The notes beneath the pieces are model-generated. The model saw only the letters and a list, made by a program, of their open reading frames with translations, was not told where the DNA came from and searched no databases. The position numbers and the translations under genes were made by a program. 64,000 nt of DNA, from contig JADANN010000148.1 of NCBI GenBank assembly GCA_018806985.1, positions 372,001 to 436,000 of the forward strand, in the 5' to 3' direction. The DNA is from Angiostrongylus vasorum. Its lineage: Eukaryota; Nematoda; Chromadorea; Rhabditida; Metastrongylidae. Below, piece by piece: positions 12,010 through 22,639 of the stretch (its first letter is position 1; every line of letters starts with the position of its first letter).

Positions 12010-13055
12010 AGCATCATTCATAATCCTGCCACCTCAAAGGCATTGAATCTACAAATCATATCTAACGTCAAGGATGGCCTTCATGTATTTGCATCCGTTG
12101 AGAAATCCTTTAAATGTGGACCTGTTTCTTGAATAACGCGATTTTATTCAAAAAGGTTTAGAATTATTAATTTCAAGCAACTATCGTTGATTAAAATCTG
12201 AGCTAGATTGCGGGTGAGATTGGGAAATCTTATGTCTACAGATAGAACGGAGTCAAAGCATTTTTTTTCTTAGAACGGCACCCTTACCACTTTTTTGCGA
12301 CAAATCTATGGCTTCAGCTATTAAACGGAAATGAGAAGATATGGGAGGAAACAAAACATCATTTTGCATGATCAGGCGAATCTAATTTCTTCTCTTTAGA
12401 GAACGATGGAGTAGTATTTTAACATTAAACCAGTACTCCAAATATTTGTGCAGTGGCCCAAATCATAATAGTCAGAAGTATTTTATAAGATCGATACAGC
12501 GCAATCAAAATAGGCCAGAAAGAGTTCACTACTGAAAGATTGCTATTTCTATTCCTGGGACTTGAAGAGCAATTTTGACTAGAAGGTTTACAAAAGACCA
12601 TATGTATCTGTCGACGGATTGGCCTTCTAAGTGACATTTCACTGAGCGGAAGAAGTTCGAAATTGTGTTAAGCACTAAGCGCATTACACCATCATTGCTG
12701 CTGCTTTCTTAAGATCTATAGTTAAAGCTCTACGATTGCATATGTTGACCTTAAGTAGTACCTAATTTGCCTAACCACATTTATCTACGACCTTTTTAGA
12801 ATTTCGAAAAGTGTCAACTCTAATCCAGTGACTCAGTTGGTGAAATATGCATAAGACCGATACGCAGACGAAAACAACGATGTGTTGCATGTAGCGCAAC
12901 GATGGTTGTAATGACGTTAAGGACACGGAATTTCTGTGTTCGACTTCACACTTAGTTAACCGTTCCTGAGTCCCTCCATGGTCAGGAAATGGTCGCCCAA
13001 TTTGACTGAAATCATCTCTCTCTATCTAATCCACAAGAGGTAGAATCGGCCTATC
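12010..13055. other. No gene recognised
   Basis: No recognisable protein, RNA or repeat signature was found. The frame at 12425-12637 (minus) has no motif. Confidence 0.5.
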
Positions 13056-13184
13056 ATGAAGTCCTGAGAATGCCCCATTACGTCATTCCTGAAATTTCAG
13101 GCGCATTCGATTGGACCACCCCTCAATGACATTCCTAAAGAAGAACAAAGATCCATAAGAGGCAGAGGAACACACAAGAATTTA

Positions 13185-13260
13185 TAAAAGCCTTCCTGGA
13201 ATATGGGTGCGAAGAAACGAATCGAAAGCAAGAAGTACTGGAATCCGCACTATACCTGCG
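13185..13260 (+). repeat. SINE family C 3' tail fragment
   Basis: The tail signature is present (TGGGTGCGAAGAAACGAATC, then AAGAAGTACTGGAATCC). The body upstream of about 13185 is too diverged to place with confidence. Confidence 0.5.
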
Positions 13261-13980
13261 ATTTCGATTGGTGCAAAGCAACATGAATGAATAAATTAAC
13301 CCATAGGCGATTATTCCAGCTTTTCCAGTTCGCTGTTCGAAAAAATGCTTGTCAGTGGCAAAGAAAGCTTATAAAGATGACTAATAGGATTCGGATAAGA
13401 AGATCTGTGTCTTGCTGGTAAATTTCTGTAGATTCTTTATATCGATTGTGGTTTCAACAGATAGAAAGTTCACCATGAGATTGTGAGTTACTTTTTAAAA
13501 GAGGAAAGCGTAGTTAATGTCTGACATGCATGCGTTGAAACAATGGAATAGGTTGCGAATATTGCTGAAATTGTAAGTGGAATGTCCAGTTGAAGTATCT
13601 GTGCTAAATCTTTGTTCACATACAGACTTTAAATTCGAAGGAAATCCCATTTCTAATAGTTGAAGTGACGTGGGTGTTTTGTAGACTGTTCACATGGGAA
13701 GGAAGTGCTCTTATCGGAACCAGGAAGCAAGAATTGTATTGCGTCTTGTTGACTTATAAAACGTACAAGACCTTGTATTCAGCTCGGTTGGGTAGAGGTC
13801 CGTTACCACATAGTATGAGCCGAGTAAAAGTTCGATAGTTCATTTGTGGCCAACTGGCGCAGTGAGGAGCTAACATGGAATACTGAAGACATCTTCATAC
13901 AAGCACAACTAGACTTTGCTGGAAAGAACCTTAACTCCTAAGGCATAAGCGATTTTTTTGAAGTGTGAATGTTCGTGCAC

Positions 13981-14358
13981 CCAACGCTTTACCGCCTCAT
14001 CGCGGCTGGGAGGTGTTGCTGGGTGTGGGTATCGGGCTGCGATCTACAGCGGGATTCATCCCCGGCAGAGTCTTCAAAGTTGAGGATTATAGTGTCTCCA
14101 TTATGAAACCCAGCTAAGAGTAAACCATTGCCAAGATCCGCAACCGTCTTGGTATCAAACTAGTCGCATGGTGCAAAATCTCCCTCTTATTCACAAAGGC
14201 GGCAACTGCTGCGGTGGTGACGACCTGAGGAACACTTTGGCCAGGCTGACCTTGGGACTCCAGGGAACGACGTTGGCTAAATCAGCAGATCTCCGGAGAA
14301 TGGAGATTATGCTAGGGCCCGCAGAACCAGTGAGGACGGGCCCATCCAAGTATCCAAA
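13981..14358 (+). repeat. Family A interspersed repeat, copy 1
   Basis: It begins CCAACGCTTTACCGCCTC and ends with the GTGAGGACGGGCC / CAAGTAT signature shared by all six copies. TGGCTGGGAGG (here CGGCTGGGAGG) and GGATTCATCCC near the left end resemble a worn pol III A box and B box, so the family may be a tRNA-derived SINE. It carries no convincing coding sequence. Confidence 0.75.
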
Positions 14359-14452
14359 TAAGCATGAATTGATCGTATAACAAAACTAGGCGCGCTTCGA
14401 GAATATGTGAAGAGGAATATGATAGCATGGCATTACCATTGAGCACCATGGT

Positions 14453-14880
14453 CTTTTTTTCGAAATGTTAGCTTAACAGTCCAAAAAGGTATTGATTACC
14501 GTTACCGAGGTAAAATGACTGTTGGTTCGAAAAATATTGCTTTGGCTATTCGATATGTGCTAGCTAACATAATACCGACTGCTGCAGGATGGACTATCTG
14601 TTAAAAACCAATTGTTATCAACGGACAGTCGCTATGAACAACAACCGTTTGTATAAAAGAGCGCTGCCGGGTGAAGTTTCTTCGTTCGAGTGATGTACTT
14701 CTGAAGAGGATCCGTCTCCGCACGACGGCGAAGACGCTACATCGAGAAGGCGAACTACCGTGGACTATCGACTCGGATCATCGGCTCTGATGAAGACGAA
14801 GACGTCGAAACTTTAACCTAATAAACATCTCTATCAAGCTTGTGTTAGCTTAACAATCTAAGAAGGTCACATTCTAAAGG
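14453..14880 (+). repeat. Family E element, direct copy of about one unit
   Basis: The word GTTAGCTTAACA occurs at 14467 and again at 14844. These mark one 377-bp unit flanked by a short direct repeat, with the following AAGAAGG-type block also partly repeated. The unit runs through an ACCGAGGT block, a GCTAGCTAACATAATACC block, GACTGCTGCAGG, and a hammerhead-like motif close to its 3' end. This arrangement suits a tandem or circle-derived monomer better than a DNA transposon with inverted ends. Confidence 0.7.
14782..14818 (+). ncRNA. Hammerhead ribozyme-like motif, worn 3' side
   Basis: CTGATGA, stem II GACG/CGTC with an AAGA loop, and GAAAC are intact. The last segment reads TTTAACCT where other copies read GTTAGCCG, so stem I is weakened in this copy. 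Confidence 0.5.
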
Positions 14881-14884
14881 TTTT

Positions 14885-15925
14885 TAATGTTGCATTGTGG
14901 TCGATTGGCTAATGGCAATAAAAATGACCAGTTGTGTGGGAAATTGTTATGGAATTAAATTCCAGAACAATGAAATGTAATTTTGACAAGTAAATTACGC
15001 GTTTCCAATAATCCTCTTGAGAGGTTCCTAATTTGCCAAGTAAGTCTATATGAGGAAAGTTTGAGAAATAAAAGTGGAAAAATCCAAGACAAATTGCTTC
15101 TACTGACAGTCTTTTTTGTTTAGCAACTCTTTTGCAGGCGACTGTTGTTTTTGTTTCTCCAGTGGAAAAGCAAATCTTTCGGTGCTGATTTTTTCTGTGG
15201 AACTCGTCTAGTAAAAAGAAGAACACTGTAGAAAAAAAAATGTGGGAAGGCAGTGAGTCAGAGGCAGTTTTTCTTCCTCTGCTGATGCAATACTGGATAA
15301 CAATCTAATTTTTCTTTGAGAGTAGAACAGATTTTTGCGGAGTACTGTAGTTGAAGTATGTCCTGCACAAATTGAAAAACCTGCCTGAGCTGAACTTTTA
15401 ACGAGAGCGAAAAGGTTTTGCCAAGTGATTGACGTTCCGAGGGCATCAGTACCATTGCTCTCTAGGGATTTCATTTTGCTAACGAACTGCTGTTAAGTTC
15501 TTCTGTGTTAAGCAATTTGTTTGCATCACGGAATGTCCCATGGGACAAGGAATTTGCTCGAAATTCTCTCTTTAGTGTTTTTATTGAGTTTGAATAAATC
15601 TTCTGGTAAAGCGATTAGCAAGTAACGGCTTTGGGCATAACGCCTTTAACTTTTCTTAAATAAACTGTGCAATTAAAGTTAACCTTTATCTTTAAGCACT
15701 TTTCATGAACATCTTCTGGAACGATACCAGCCACTCCTCTTTTTTCTCTATTCGATTGATTAAGTAACTCAATAAGTTGCTCTTTTATTTTAACTCATTG
15801 GCATGAAATCATTTAACCGATAAGTTTCTGAAAGCGTTATGTGCATTCCAGTGCATTCAGCGTCCCTTACGGTGAACGCTGTGCAGAGGTAGTTTATAAC
15901 TGCTTGCTATTAAGGGAGTAAGTGA
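14885..15925. other. No gene recognised
   Basis: Overlapping minus-strand frames at 14909-15474 lack motifs and stop codons interrupt all of them. I see no repeat signature. Confidence 0.45.
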
Positions 15926-15930
15926 AAACG

Positions 15931-16197
15931 AGGACCGCATGTAGCACAGAGGTTAAAGGCGCCCTGCAATACACATTGGATCTACCTCGCGCCTTAGGTT
16001 CACAAAGCCTTCCATCCGTCCTGGGTTGGCAAACTGGTGCGAGAGTTGTCTCGGAGGATAGCAGCACTGATTCGGTTCATCGGTAGGCCACCGCGAGTCA
16101 TTGTAAAGGCTACACATGCATTCAGTCACCTCCAACGACATTTAATGAAGTCGAGATGCATGGCGTATTCCTCAGGGGATTAATCAATGCTAACAGC
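15931..16197 (+). repeat. tRNA-derived SINE family B, good copy
   Basis: A pol III-type head has an A box TAGCACAGAGG at 15942-15952 and a B-box position GGATCTACCTC at 15978-15988. The body follows: CAAAGCCTTCCATCC, CAAACTGGTGCGAGAGTTGT, GGAGGATAGCAGCACTGA, a block with TCATTGTAAAGGC, and CATGCATTCAGTCACCTC. It ends near CAATGCTAACAGC. The non-coding open frame across it on the other strand is incidental. Confidence 0.75.
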
Positions 16198-16744
16198 TTT
16201 TGTACTTTTATCCTTTGTCAAAGATTAAAAAAAGACAAGGATTAATGAGCCATAGTTCATCAGTTTCGGTAAGATCGCGCCGTCATATTTTTTTGTTTTA
16301 CATCAGTCAGAATTTTTTTTATAGCTTTGAATAATGAATGTAACTTTAAATAGTGAGGCAAATCAGTGTTTTCCTTCCCACACTGACTCATCTTCTACTT
16401 ATTCAGCAAACCTCGGATGAATAAGGGTATGATTGATCGAATCAGGCAGATCTCGCCCGTCTGTGCAATGTCTCAGTGCGACAATACATTTTCATCTACA
16501 TTTAGTCATAGCTAATTTGAAGGTAACGAAAGTTCACACTATAATACATCTGCTATGGAACATCCAAAAAATCATGTAAAGAACTAGTGGTCGAAGTTCT
16601 TGAATGCGGTGTTACTTATATAAAGTAGCGAAAATCCGTTGTAACCATGCCTTTTTCCAGTTATTGGGTACTTCTTCAGACTTTAACGTCTTTTTAAACC
16701 TTTTGCTATTGAGAGATTTTGCACTCGCTGGTTCGATTTATTTT

Positions 16745-16955
16745 TGACAACTATTCCCGTACGACTTCTTCCGATCCACACTTAAAAACACTCGTGAAGA
16801 AGAAGAAAAAATGCCTAAGAAGCACTCGAAGCCGCTTGCAAAAAATTCCGAAGACTTTCGTAAATTGCTCATGAGAGAAAATGAATCGTATGGAAGAAGT
16901 GCTGGAGTCCTCACCGTAGAGGTGAAGAGATGTCGGGTCATGTAATAGTAAAAAA
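16745..16955 (+). repeat. SINE family C 3' half
   Basis: Compared with the copy ending at 63.47 kb, it has the same AAGAAG-rich middle, the GAAGAAGTGCTGGAGTCC word and the terminal GTCGGGTCATGTAA. No pol III boxes remain at its left end. Confidence 0.6.
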
Positions 16956-16959
16956 TAAT

Positions 16960-17680
16960 AACAGTCCCGGCACGTTCTGAGTACTACTACGTACGCTAAA
17001 TTCCCCTTAAAGTCAAAAGAAACTCTACTGAGCAGGTATAGGACAAAGATATATACCGGAGAAAACTTCGAAATGAGTGTCGCATTCCTCGCCGGGAATA
17101 TAAAGATTAAAAGCGCAAAACGCTTGAGGCATTTTGCACAAGTTCCAGAAATACAGCGGTAAACAGCTGGCAGGAGTGCCTTCTGATTAGTCTTGAACTC
17201 ACGCCATGTCTCACGTTAATATGCCAATTTAACTTTTCCACGATATGACGAAAACGCAGTCGCTAAAACGTCATCAAGACTTTCAGTAACTTCAAAGAAA
17301 TTATTTGCTCTACAATGAAGAAACCACTAGACAACACACTTTGGAGGTTTTCTTTCGTTTATTTTTTAAGCAGACATTATGACTGATTCTGTTTTAAATC
17401 GTACAGGAGAAAGTATGAAAAAAAAGGCGTGTGCATTTCTGTTGCTTCTAATGAGCACGACCTCGGAGTGTTTCATGATGTGAAGTTGGTCTATTGAAAC
17501 TGCGGCAGAAGTTAGCGAAACAGAGAAAGGCAGCTAGAGCATCAAGAATAAAGATCAGAAGAAGTCTTTAACTTGGAAACTTTCAAGGAGCAAGCAACAA
17601 CCGATGACGAAACTGAGAGTGCATTAAAAAACCATGACAGAAACAGATATGGAAAAGGTGTGGTTTGGACGATGTTTTTT
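16960..17680. other. No gene recognised
   Basis: AT-rich sequence with no supported feature. Confidence 0.45.
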
Positions 17681-17720
17681 ACACCTTTCTTGCATTGTTA
17701 AGCTGACAAAGATGTCTGTT

Positions 17721-17756
17721 TGCTAGCGTTTCGACGTCTTCTTCTTTCACAACCAA
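17721..17756 (-). ncRNA. Degenerate hammerhead-like motif
   Basis: The stem II strand GACGTC, GAAA and CGCTAGC are kept. The first box reads GTGAAAGA instead of CTGANGA, so it is probably inactive. Confidence 0.35.
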
Positions 17757-18121
17757 TGATCCGAGTCGATAGTCCACATTTTGTTCGTCTTCTCGATGTA
17801 GCGTCTTCGTAGTCGTATCGAACCAAAACTTCTTTAGTGGAGCACCGCTCATATGAGGCAACCTCATCTGGCAGAGCTCTTTTGTAGGGACGGTTGTTGC
17901 CGACAACGACTGCCTGGTGATAATAAATTGTTTTTCAATGGATAATCCATTCTGCTGCAGTCGGTACTATGTTAGCTAGCAAACAGCGAGTAGCAAAACA
18001 ATATTTTTCAAATCGGCCTTTATTTAACCTCGATACTAAGATTCTACCAAAGACGATTCGACTCGATACGACTACGAAGGCAGAGAATGAGAAGAACAAC
18101 TGTGGACATCGACTCGAATCA

Positions 18122-18160
18122 TTGGTTCTGAAGAGGAAGAAGACGTCGAAATATCAGCCG
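18122..18160 (+). ncRNA. Hammerhead-like motif, worn
   Basis: CTGAAGA and GAAA are present and stem I TTGGTT/AGCCGA can form. Stem II has lost part of its 5' strand (GGAAGAAGACGTC), so folding is doubtful. Confidence 0.4.
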
Positions 18161-18334
18161 AATAAACATCTCTATCAACTTCGTGGTGGCTTAACAATTA
18201 AGGAAGGTGTTCATTATTATTACCGAGGTTAAACGACAGTCGGTTTGAAGAACATGTTTTGTAACTAATTTTGTAATCCACTACATTCCGAGCAGCTTTA
18301 AATCTTTGGAAAAACACCAAATATGCTTTGTTCA

Positions 18335-18390
18335 ACCACAAGGATGCTGCTGAGATAAGAGCAAAACTCGTAACCGTAAGTACCCTTCCA
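18335..18390 (+). repeat. Family F terminal fragment
   Basis: CAACCACAAGGATGCTGCTGAGATAAGAGCAAAACTCG is recognisable over 18338-18375 as the left end of family F elements. The rest of the element is absent. Confidence 0.5.
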
Positions 18391-19169
18391 ACTTGCGATC
18401 ACCCTTTCCGGTGACTCTCACGTTACCCACTGCACCAAAAGAGGTTCTTTCTTTGTCTTTATCTGACCCAATTTTTACTTCAACGGTCGTATCTGCAACC
18501 GTCATTCAACAGGAATGATCTAGAGAGCAAAAAATCAGCACTGGACCTAGTTAAGCTGAAATTGCAGCATAAGCCACAATGTTGTATCTCCTATCCATTG
18601 TCTCTTCGTTGCTGCTGCTCTTCTCTTCTTCAAGCAATTCAAGGTGCACTAGACCCATTCTGATTTCTAAAAAGTTTTTTTCTATCTGCGAATGGCGATG
18701 GTTGACGTTAGCCACGAACACCTCTATCAATCGATTAGATGGTCTTCCAAGGGGACACTTTCGTTCTCTCGGAGTGCACTCTACTGTTCTTTTCGAACAT
18801 CTGACAGCTCTTCATCTGTTCATGTGAACGACCCGTGTGTGCACTGCTATTAATGTATATACATACATCTTCCTAGAATCCGATTATGGTATCGGTTTCG
18901 AAGAAATGAGCTGAGCATTCCAGTTAGACGTTGTGATTGGCCGTTAGATTTCTGAATACATCGTTCAATTGCTTTATGCGTGGTGCGCAAATTTCTTGAC
19001 GTTGTTCAAGCAACAACCACTTCTCTGGTGCACAACAGAGCACTGGAAGGACTGTTGAGTCAAAAAGGTGAGCGCAGATCCTAGGGTATTTAGATGGGTC
19101 TGTGGCTTCCTTGAGTGACGTGAGTGTGGATCGTGCTGCTCTACCCCTCCTATCTGTTTTTCTCCTTTA

Positions 19170-19237
19170 TGTGTGGGTGTGTGGGTGTTTGTGTGCGTGT
19201 GTGTGTGGGTATGTGTGTGGGTGTGTGTGGCAGTGTA
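19170..19237 (+). repeat. GT-rich microsatellite
   Basis: An imperfect (GT)n tract interrupted by GG and GC steps. It faces the CA-rich tract at 19401-19498 about 165 bp away, so the two are complementary and inverted. Confidence 0.9.
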
Positions 19238-19400
19238 TGGACGACGATTGCGGAGGAGGCAAACAAATAAAAAATTGTGCTGAAGCACGCACTACCGTTT
19301 AAGAGAGACAGTGCAAGTATTCAGTGAGTAAGTATGTGTATTCCAAAGCCAATGATTAGATGGTTGTCTAAAACTCCCGAAAACAACTTCTTTCTCCTAA

Positions 19401-19498
19401 CACATACACCCACACACACCAGGCACACACCAACACGCACCCACACACACACAGACACACCCACGCACACGCACACAAACGCTCACACACACCCACAT
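19401..19498 (+). repeat. CA-rich microsatellite
   Basis: An imperfect (CA)n tract of about 98 bp with CCCACAC variants. Open frames through it and through the GT tract are artefacts of the repeat. Confidence 0.9.
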
Positions 19499-19569
19499 GT
19501 TCGCAGAAATGTTAAATTTTACTTCGAGCAAATCGTATCAGGGTTTTACACTCTAAAGAAATCATTCAC

Positions 19570-20330
19570 ATGAATGTAGTTGTCACAGGGTGGCAGCAAA
19601 ACAGTATTTCATACAAGATTTCATGACAATGCTGAATAGAACGACATCGCAGGATGATGTTACGTCATTCATGGAGTTCTATTCCATTCGTCTCGAATCG
19701 ATGTCAACTACATCGGCGGAAATCCTGGCTGTACGTTCGACTTGAGTCTATGTTGCCGAATGTGGAGGTATAAGTAGGTGGGCCTAATTCTCTTCACAAC
19801 TAAAGCACCCTCCCATGTTCCCGCTGTTGTTTCTTAGGCAATTACGATATATTAATGAACTAGGAACACAATGCAAAGTAGCGAGGCGCACCTTCAACAA
19901 TTAAAAATTCGAAGCATTAGTTAAGGGAAAATCGTGTAAAATAGTCTGCTGTACTATGCTATAGTTGAATGATCAACTGTATTCGGCTATTCAGTTATGG
20001 AGTGAAAAAGATGTGGCAATTTGTTGGCGAGCAGCTCGGTCGGTGTGAATTGATTTCACTTCGCAGAGAATACGGCGAAAAACTAGGCATCGATTAGATG
20101 CGGCAGCCATGAAAAATTGTGCCCTCCTTTTGATTCTTTTTAGTAAATAAATCAAGAGTGATTTACTCATTTGCAAAGATGATTTTTCTTCTCCGGCAAT
20201 TTTTCTTCGTCACTCTTTACAGATTTCTTATTCGTTAATTGTGTCATTGTTTTCCATAACTCTAACCCTTACTGTTTGAGAATGAATTTTCCGTTGTTGT
20301 CGATTTGTTTTTATAATTTCTATTACAAAA
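19570..20330. other. No gene recognised
   Basis: No supported feature. The short frame at 19991-20176 (minus) lacks motifs. Confidence 0.45.
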
Positions 20331-20602
20331 AAGGATAAAGCTCACGGCGTTGACCAGTTCCTGAGGATTCACCATGCATTCGACTTCCATTATTGTAGGT
20401 GATTGAATGCATTTCTGGCTTTACAATGACTCGCGGCGGCCTACCGATGTATCGAGCCAGTTCTGCTATCCTCCCAGACAAGTCTGGTACCAATTTGTCG
20501 ATCCCAGAGGGATGGAAGGCTTGGTGAGCCACTGGCGCGGGGTCGATCCCATGTGGGTGTCGCAGGGCACCTCCGACCACTGCGCCACACGCGCACACAA
20601 TT
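20331..20602 (-). repeat. tRNA-derived SINE family B, best copy
   Basis: On the minus strand the A box TGGCGCAGTGG (20577-20587) is a textbook match and the B box GGATCGACCCC (20539-20549) is close to consensus. The body follows in the usual order: AAGCCTTCCATCCCTC, CAAATTGGTACCAGACTTGT, GGAGGATAGCAGAACTGG, TACATCGGTAGGCC, TCATTGTAAAGCC and GCATTCAATCACC. The two overlapping open frames (20323-20613 minus, 20407-20661 plus) are SINE sequence. Confidence 0.8.
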
Positions 20603-21341
20603 CTATTACACATTTGAGAAATCCTTTCTATTCATTTTGTTCTGTTTCGATTGTCTCTTAATAACTGGATTATTATCATAATTGGATCATAGTTATTGTT
20701 TATCCTTGCATAAATGGATTACCTCACGGGCTTGAGCAATACATGATGGATGCTTTTCGCACGTATTAATGAATTAAATTTATGAGTAGATTAAGCGACA
20801 CTCTGAACTGTTACGACGACGATGCAAATAGGCGATGGATACTAAGGCGGGGCCATTGTACGTACATATTATTCGATGATAAGTTCAAGTGGATAACACT
20901 CTATCATTGTGAGATGACACTGAGTAAACCGCGTAGCACCCGTGTGAGAAAGGCAAATGGGGACCGACAAAAACGAAGCATTGCTGGTGATCACCTCTCA
21001 TAATTCTTCAATCTTTTAACAACATCAGCAGCATAGTTTATCGAACCTGAAAGAGTTAAATGGGACGGAACGAAGTTTCAACAAGTGAGAATTGTTAAGT
21101 GGATCCATTTAGAAAGCACGGTAACCGCAATTCTATACATCACTGAGCCAAGTGGACCGCGCCAACAGTCATACCAAACCTATCATCGTTATTTTTTTTG
21201 AAAACGTGAAAATCTCGGAAGTCCATGTATATGTAAACTCTTTTTGCGACGAAGCTGGCTATTCCACAGCTAAAGATAAATTCTCTATCAAGAGAGCACT
21301 TTGGTTCCCAGATTTATAGGAAAGATTTTCCTCTATTGCAT

Positions 21342-21364
21342 TATATATATATATATATATATAT
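21342..21364 (+). repeat. (TA)n microsatellite
   Basis: A perfect alternating TA run of about 23 bp. Confidence 0.9.
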
Positions 21365-21821
21365 AGTTTATTCGTACCCCTATCAAATTCGAGCAAATTT
21401 GGAAGTGAAAGCTCCAAAAATTGATGGCAGAAGGTAAAGTCTTAAGGGTTCCAACGCAAAAGAAGCAGCTGCAAACGAGAGCGATACATTGAGGAATACA
21501 ATCGTGTTCCGCTAGAGGAAAACTCGTTTTTTCAATTGCTTCCGTGTTCGATACTCCTCTTCTTGCAGTAAAATAGCTTGCATGATATAGATCTGTAGAT
21601 TCCAATACTTATTATAGCAACTAGTAAAATTCACAACGGTGAAGACGTGTTGATTCTAAGTTGGAGACGGCTATTACCCCTTGCTTAGTATGACTCCTAT
21701 AGAGCTCACGCCGTCGCGTTGAAAACGGCCAGTATTCATTGTTTTATTCTCTTTTGCGATTATAATATTACATAGATGATCATTCTGGTTAGTATTTCTC
21801 AGCTCTTGTCTTCCTATTTTT

Positions 21822-22035
21822 TGTTTTACATGACCCATCATCACGTCTGCTCTGTTCGTCACAGCATTTGTTGCATGCGATTCATTCCTTCCCATTCATT
21901 GTAATCCGAACATTTCAATTGTTGTTTCAGCCGCTGCTAGAAGATTTCCTCTTGTTTGTGGATGCCGTAGAATGCCGATAGAGTCGATTTCGCTTGCAGT
22001 CTTGGAGACAACTGAGCTACGGCGTTTTCACGTTG
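21822..22035 (-). repeat. SINE family C fragment
   Basis: The plus-strand word TTTTACATGACCCATCATCAC at 21821-21841 is the reverse of the family's 3' end (GGGTCATGTAAAA). The internal GATGCCGTAGAATGC and GAGTCGATTTCGC words match the copy at 29.4 kb. The head is not preserved. Confidence 0.55.
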
Positions 22036-22194
22036 ATTGGGGACACCCTTGAGGAAATACCAAAATGCTGAGGGATCAGCTCTGCGTCAAAGGCTAAACA
22101 AAGTAAAATAAGTGGTCTCTGATAGCTAAACAGCCGCCATTACGCCAGCGTTGAGTAGGACGAGTATGGAGTGAATGCTCAAATCTCAGGGCCA

Positions 22195-22610
22195 TTCTAA
22201 GTTGACTAAACCGCAAAGGAGTAGAACGACAATCTGTACCTACAATGCACGCACACTTGCAACCGAGTCCACGATAGAAGAATTGATCGTGCAAGCAAGA
22301 AGGATAGGGTACGACGTCATCGGCTGGAAGAGATGAGACGACGCCATCCATTGAACGCCGTCTATGACACCGGATAAAAACTGTTTCTCGGAACATGCGT
22401 TAGTAGAGCAGTCGGCGGCGTCGGCGTTCTCGTCAACAACAGTTTGTCCATGAACATCGATTCATTCGAACAACTAACAACCCGAATCGGACGTCTACGA
22501 TTGAAGAGATTTGGATCAATACCGGCTTCGACAATATTCGTCGTCTACGCACTGACATGAAGCTATGACGAAGAAGAAATCGAAGCGTCGTTTTGTTCAG
22601 CAATCGCGAG
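22195..22610 (+). pseudogene. RTE-type non-LTR retrotransposon, endonuclease domain remnant
   Basis: Reading across several frames gives the apurinic-type endonuclease N-terminus of RTE elements: CTYNARTLATESTIEELIVQ, then ARRIGYDVIG, RHPLNAVYDTG, then AVGGVGVLVNNSLSMNIDSF, EQLTTRIGRLRL and IFVVYA. In family members these segments lie in the EEP nuclease fold upstream of the reverse transcriptase. Stops and frameshifts interrupt it and no reverse transcriptase follows: at about 22610-22640 it meets the 3' end of a minus-strand PLE. It is a dead 5' fragment. Confidence 0.7.
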
Positions 22611-22639
22611 GTTGTTAAATTAAACAGCATACATTTACT

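Larger units (their letters stand above)
17685..18260. repeat. Family E element, long inverted copy
   Basis: The left part (about 17685-18043) is nearly a complete unit on the minus strand. The right part (about 18055-18260) is on the plus strand and runs through the hammerhead-like motif, over the unit junction (GGCTTAACAATTAAGGAAGG) and into the start of the next unit (ACCGAGGTTAAACGACAG). Reading across the junction means the source was tandem or circular. Both hammerhead motifs are worn. Confidence 0.7.

Noticed and set aside
19102..19573. Cys/Val-rich and Thr/His-rich small proteins
   Set aside because: Readings of the GT and CA microsatellites.
20577..20587. Possible functional tRNA gene
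   Set aside because: The A and B boxes are those of a SINE head; no complete cloverleaf or acceptor stem can be folded and the SINE body follows.
20323..20661. Overlapping frames of 84-96 codons on both strands
   Set aside because: SINE family B sequence with clear A and B boxes.
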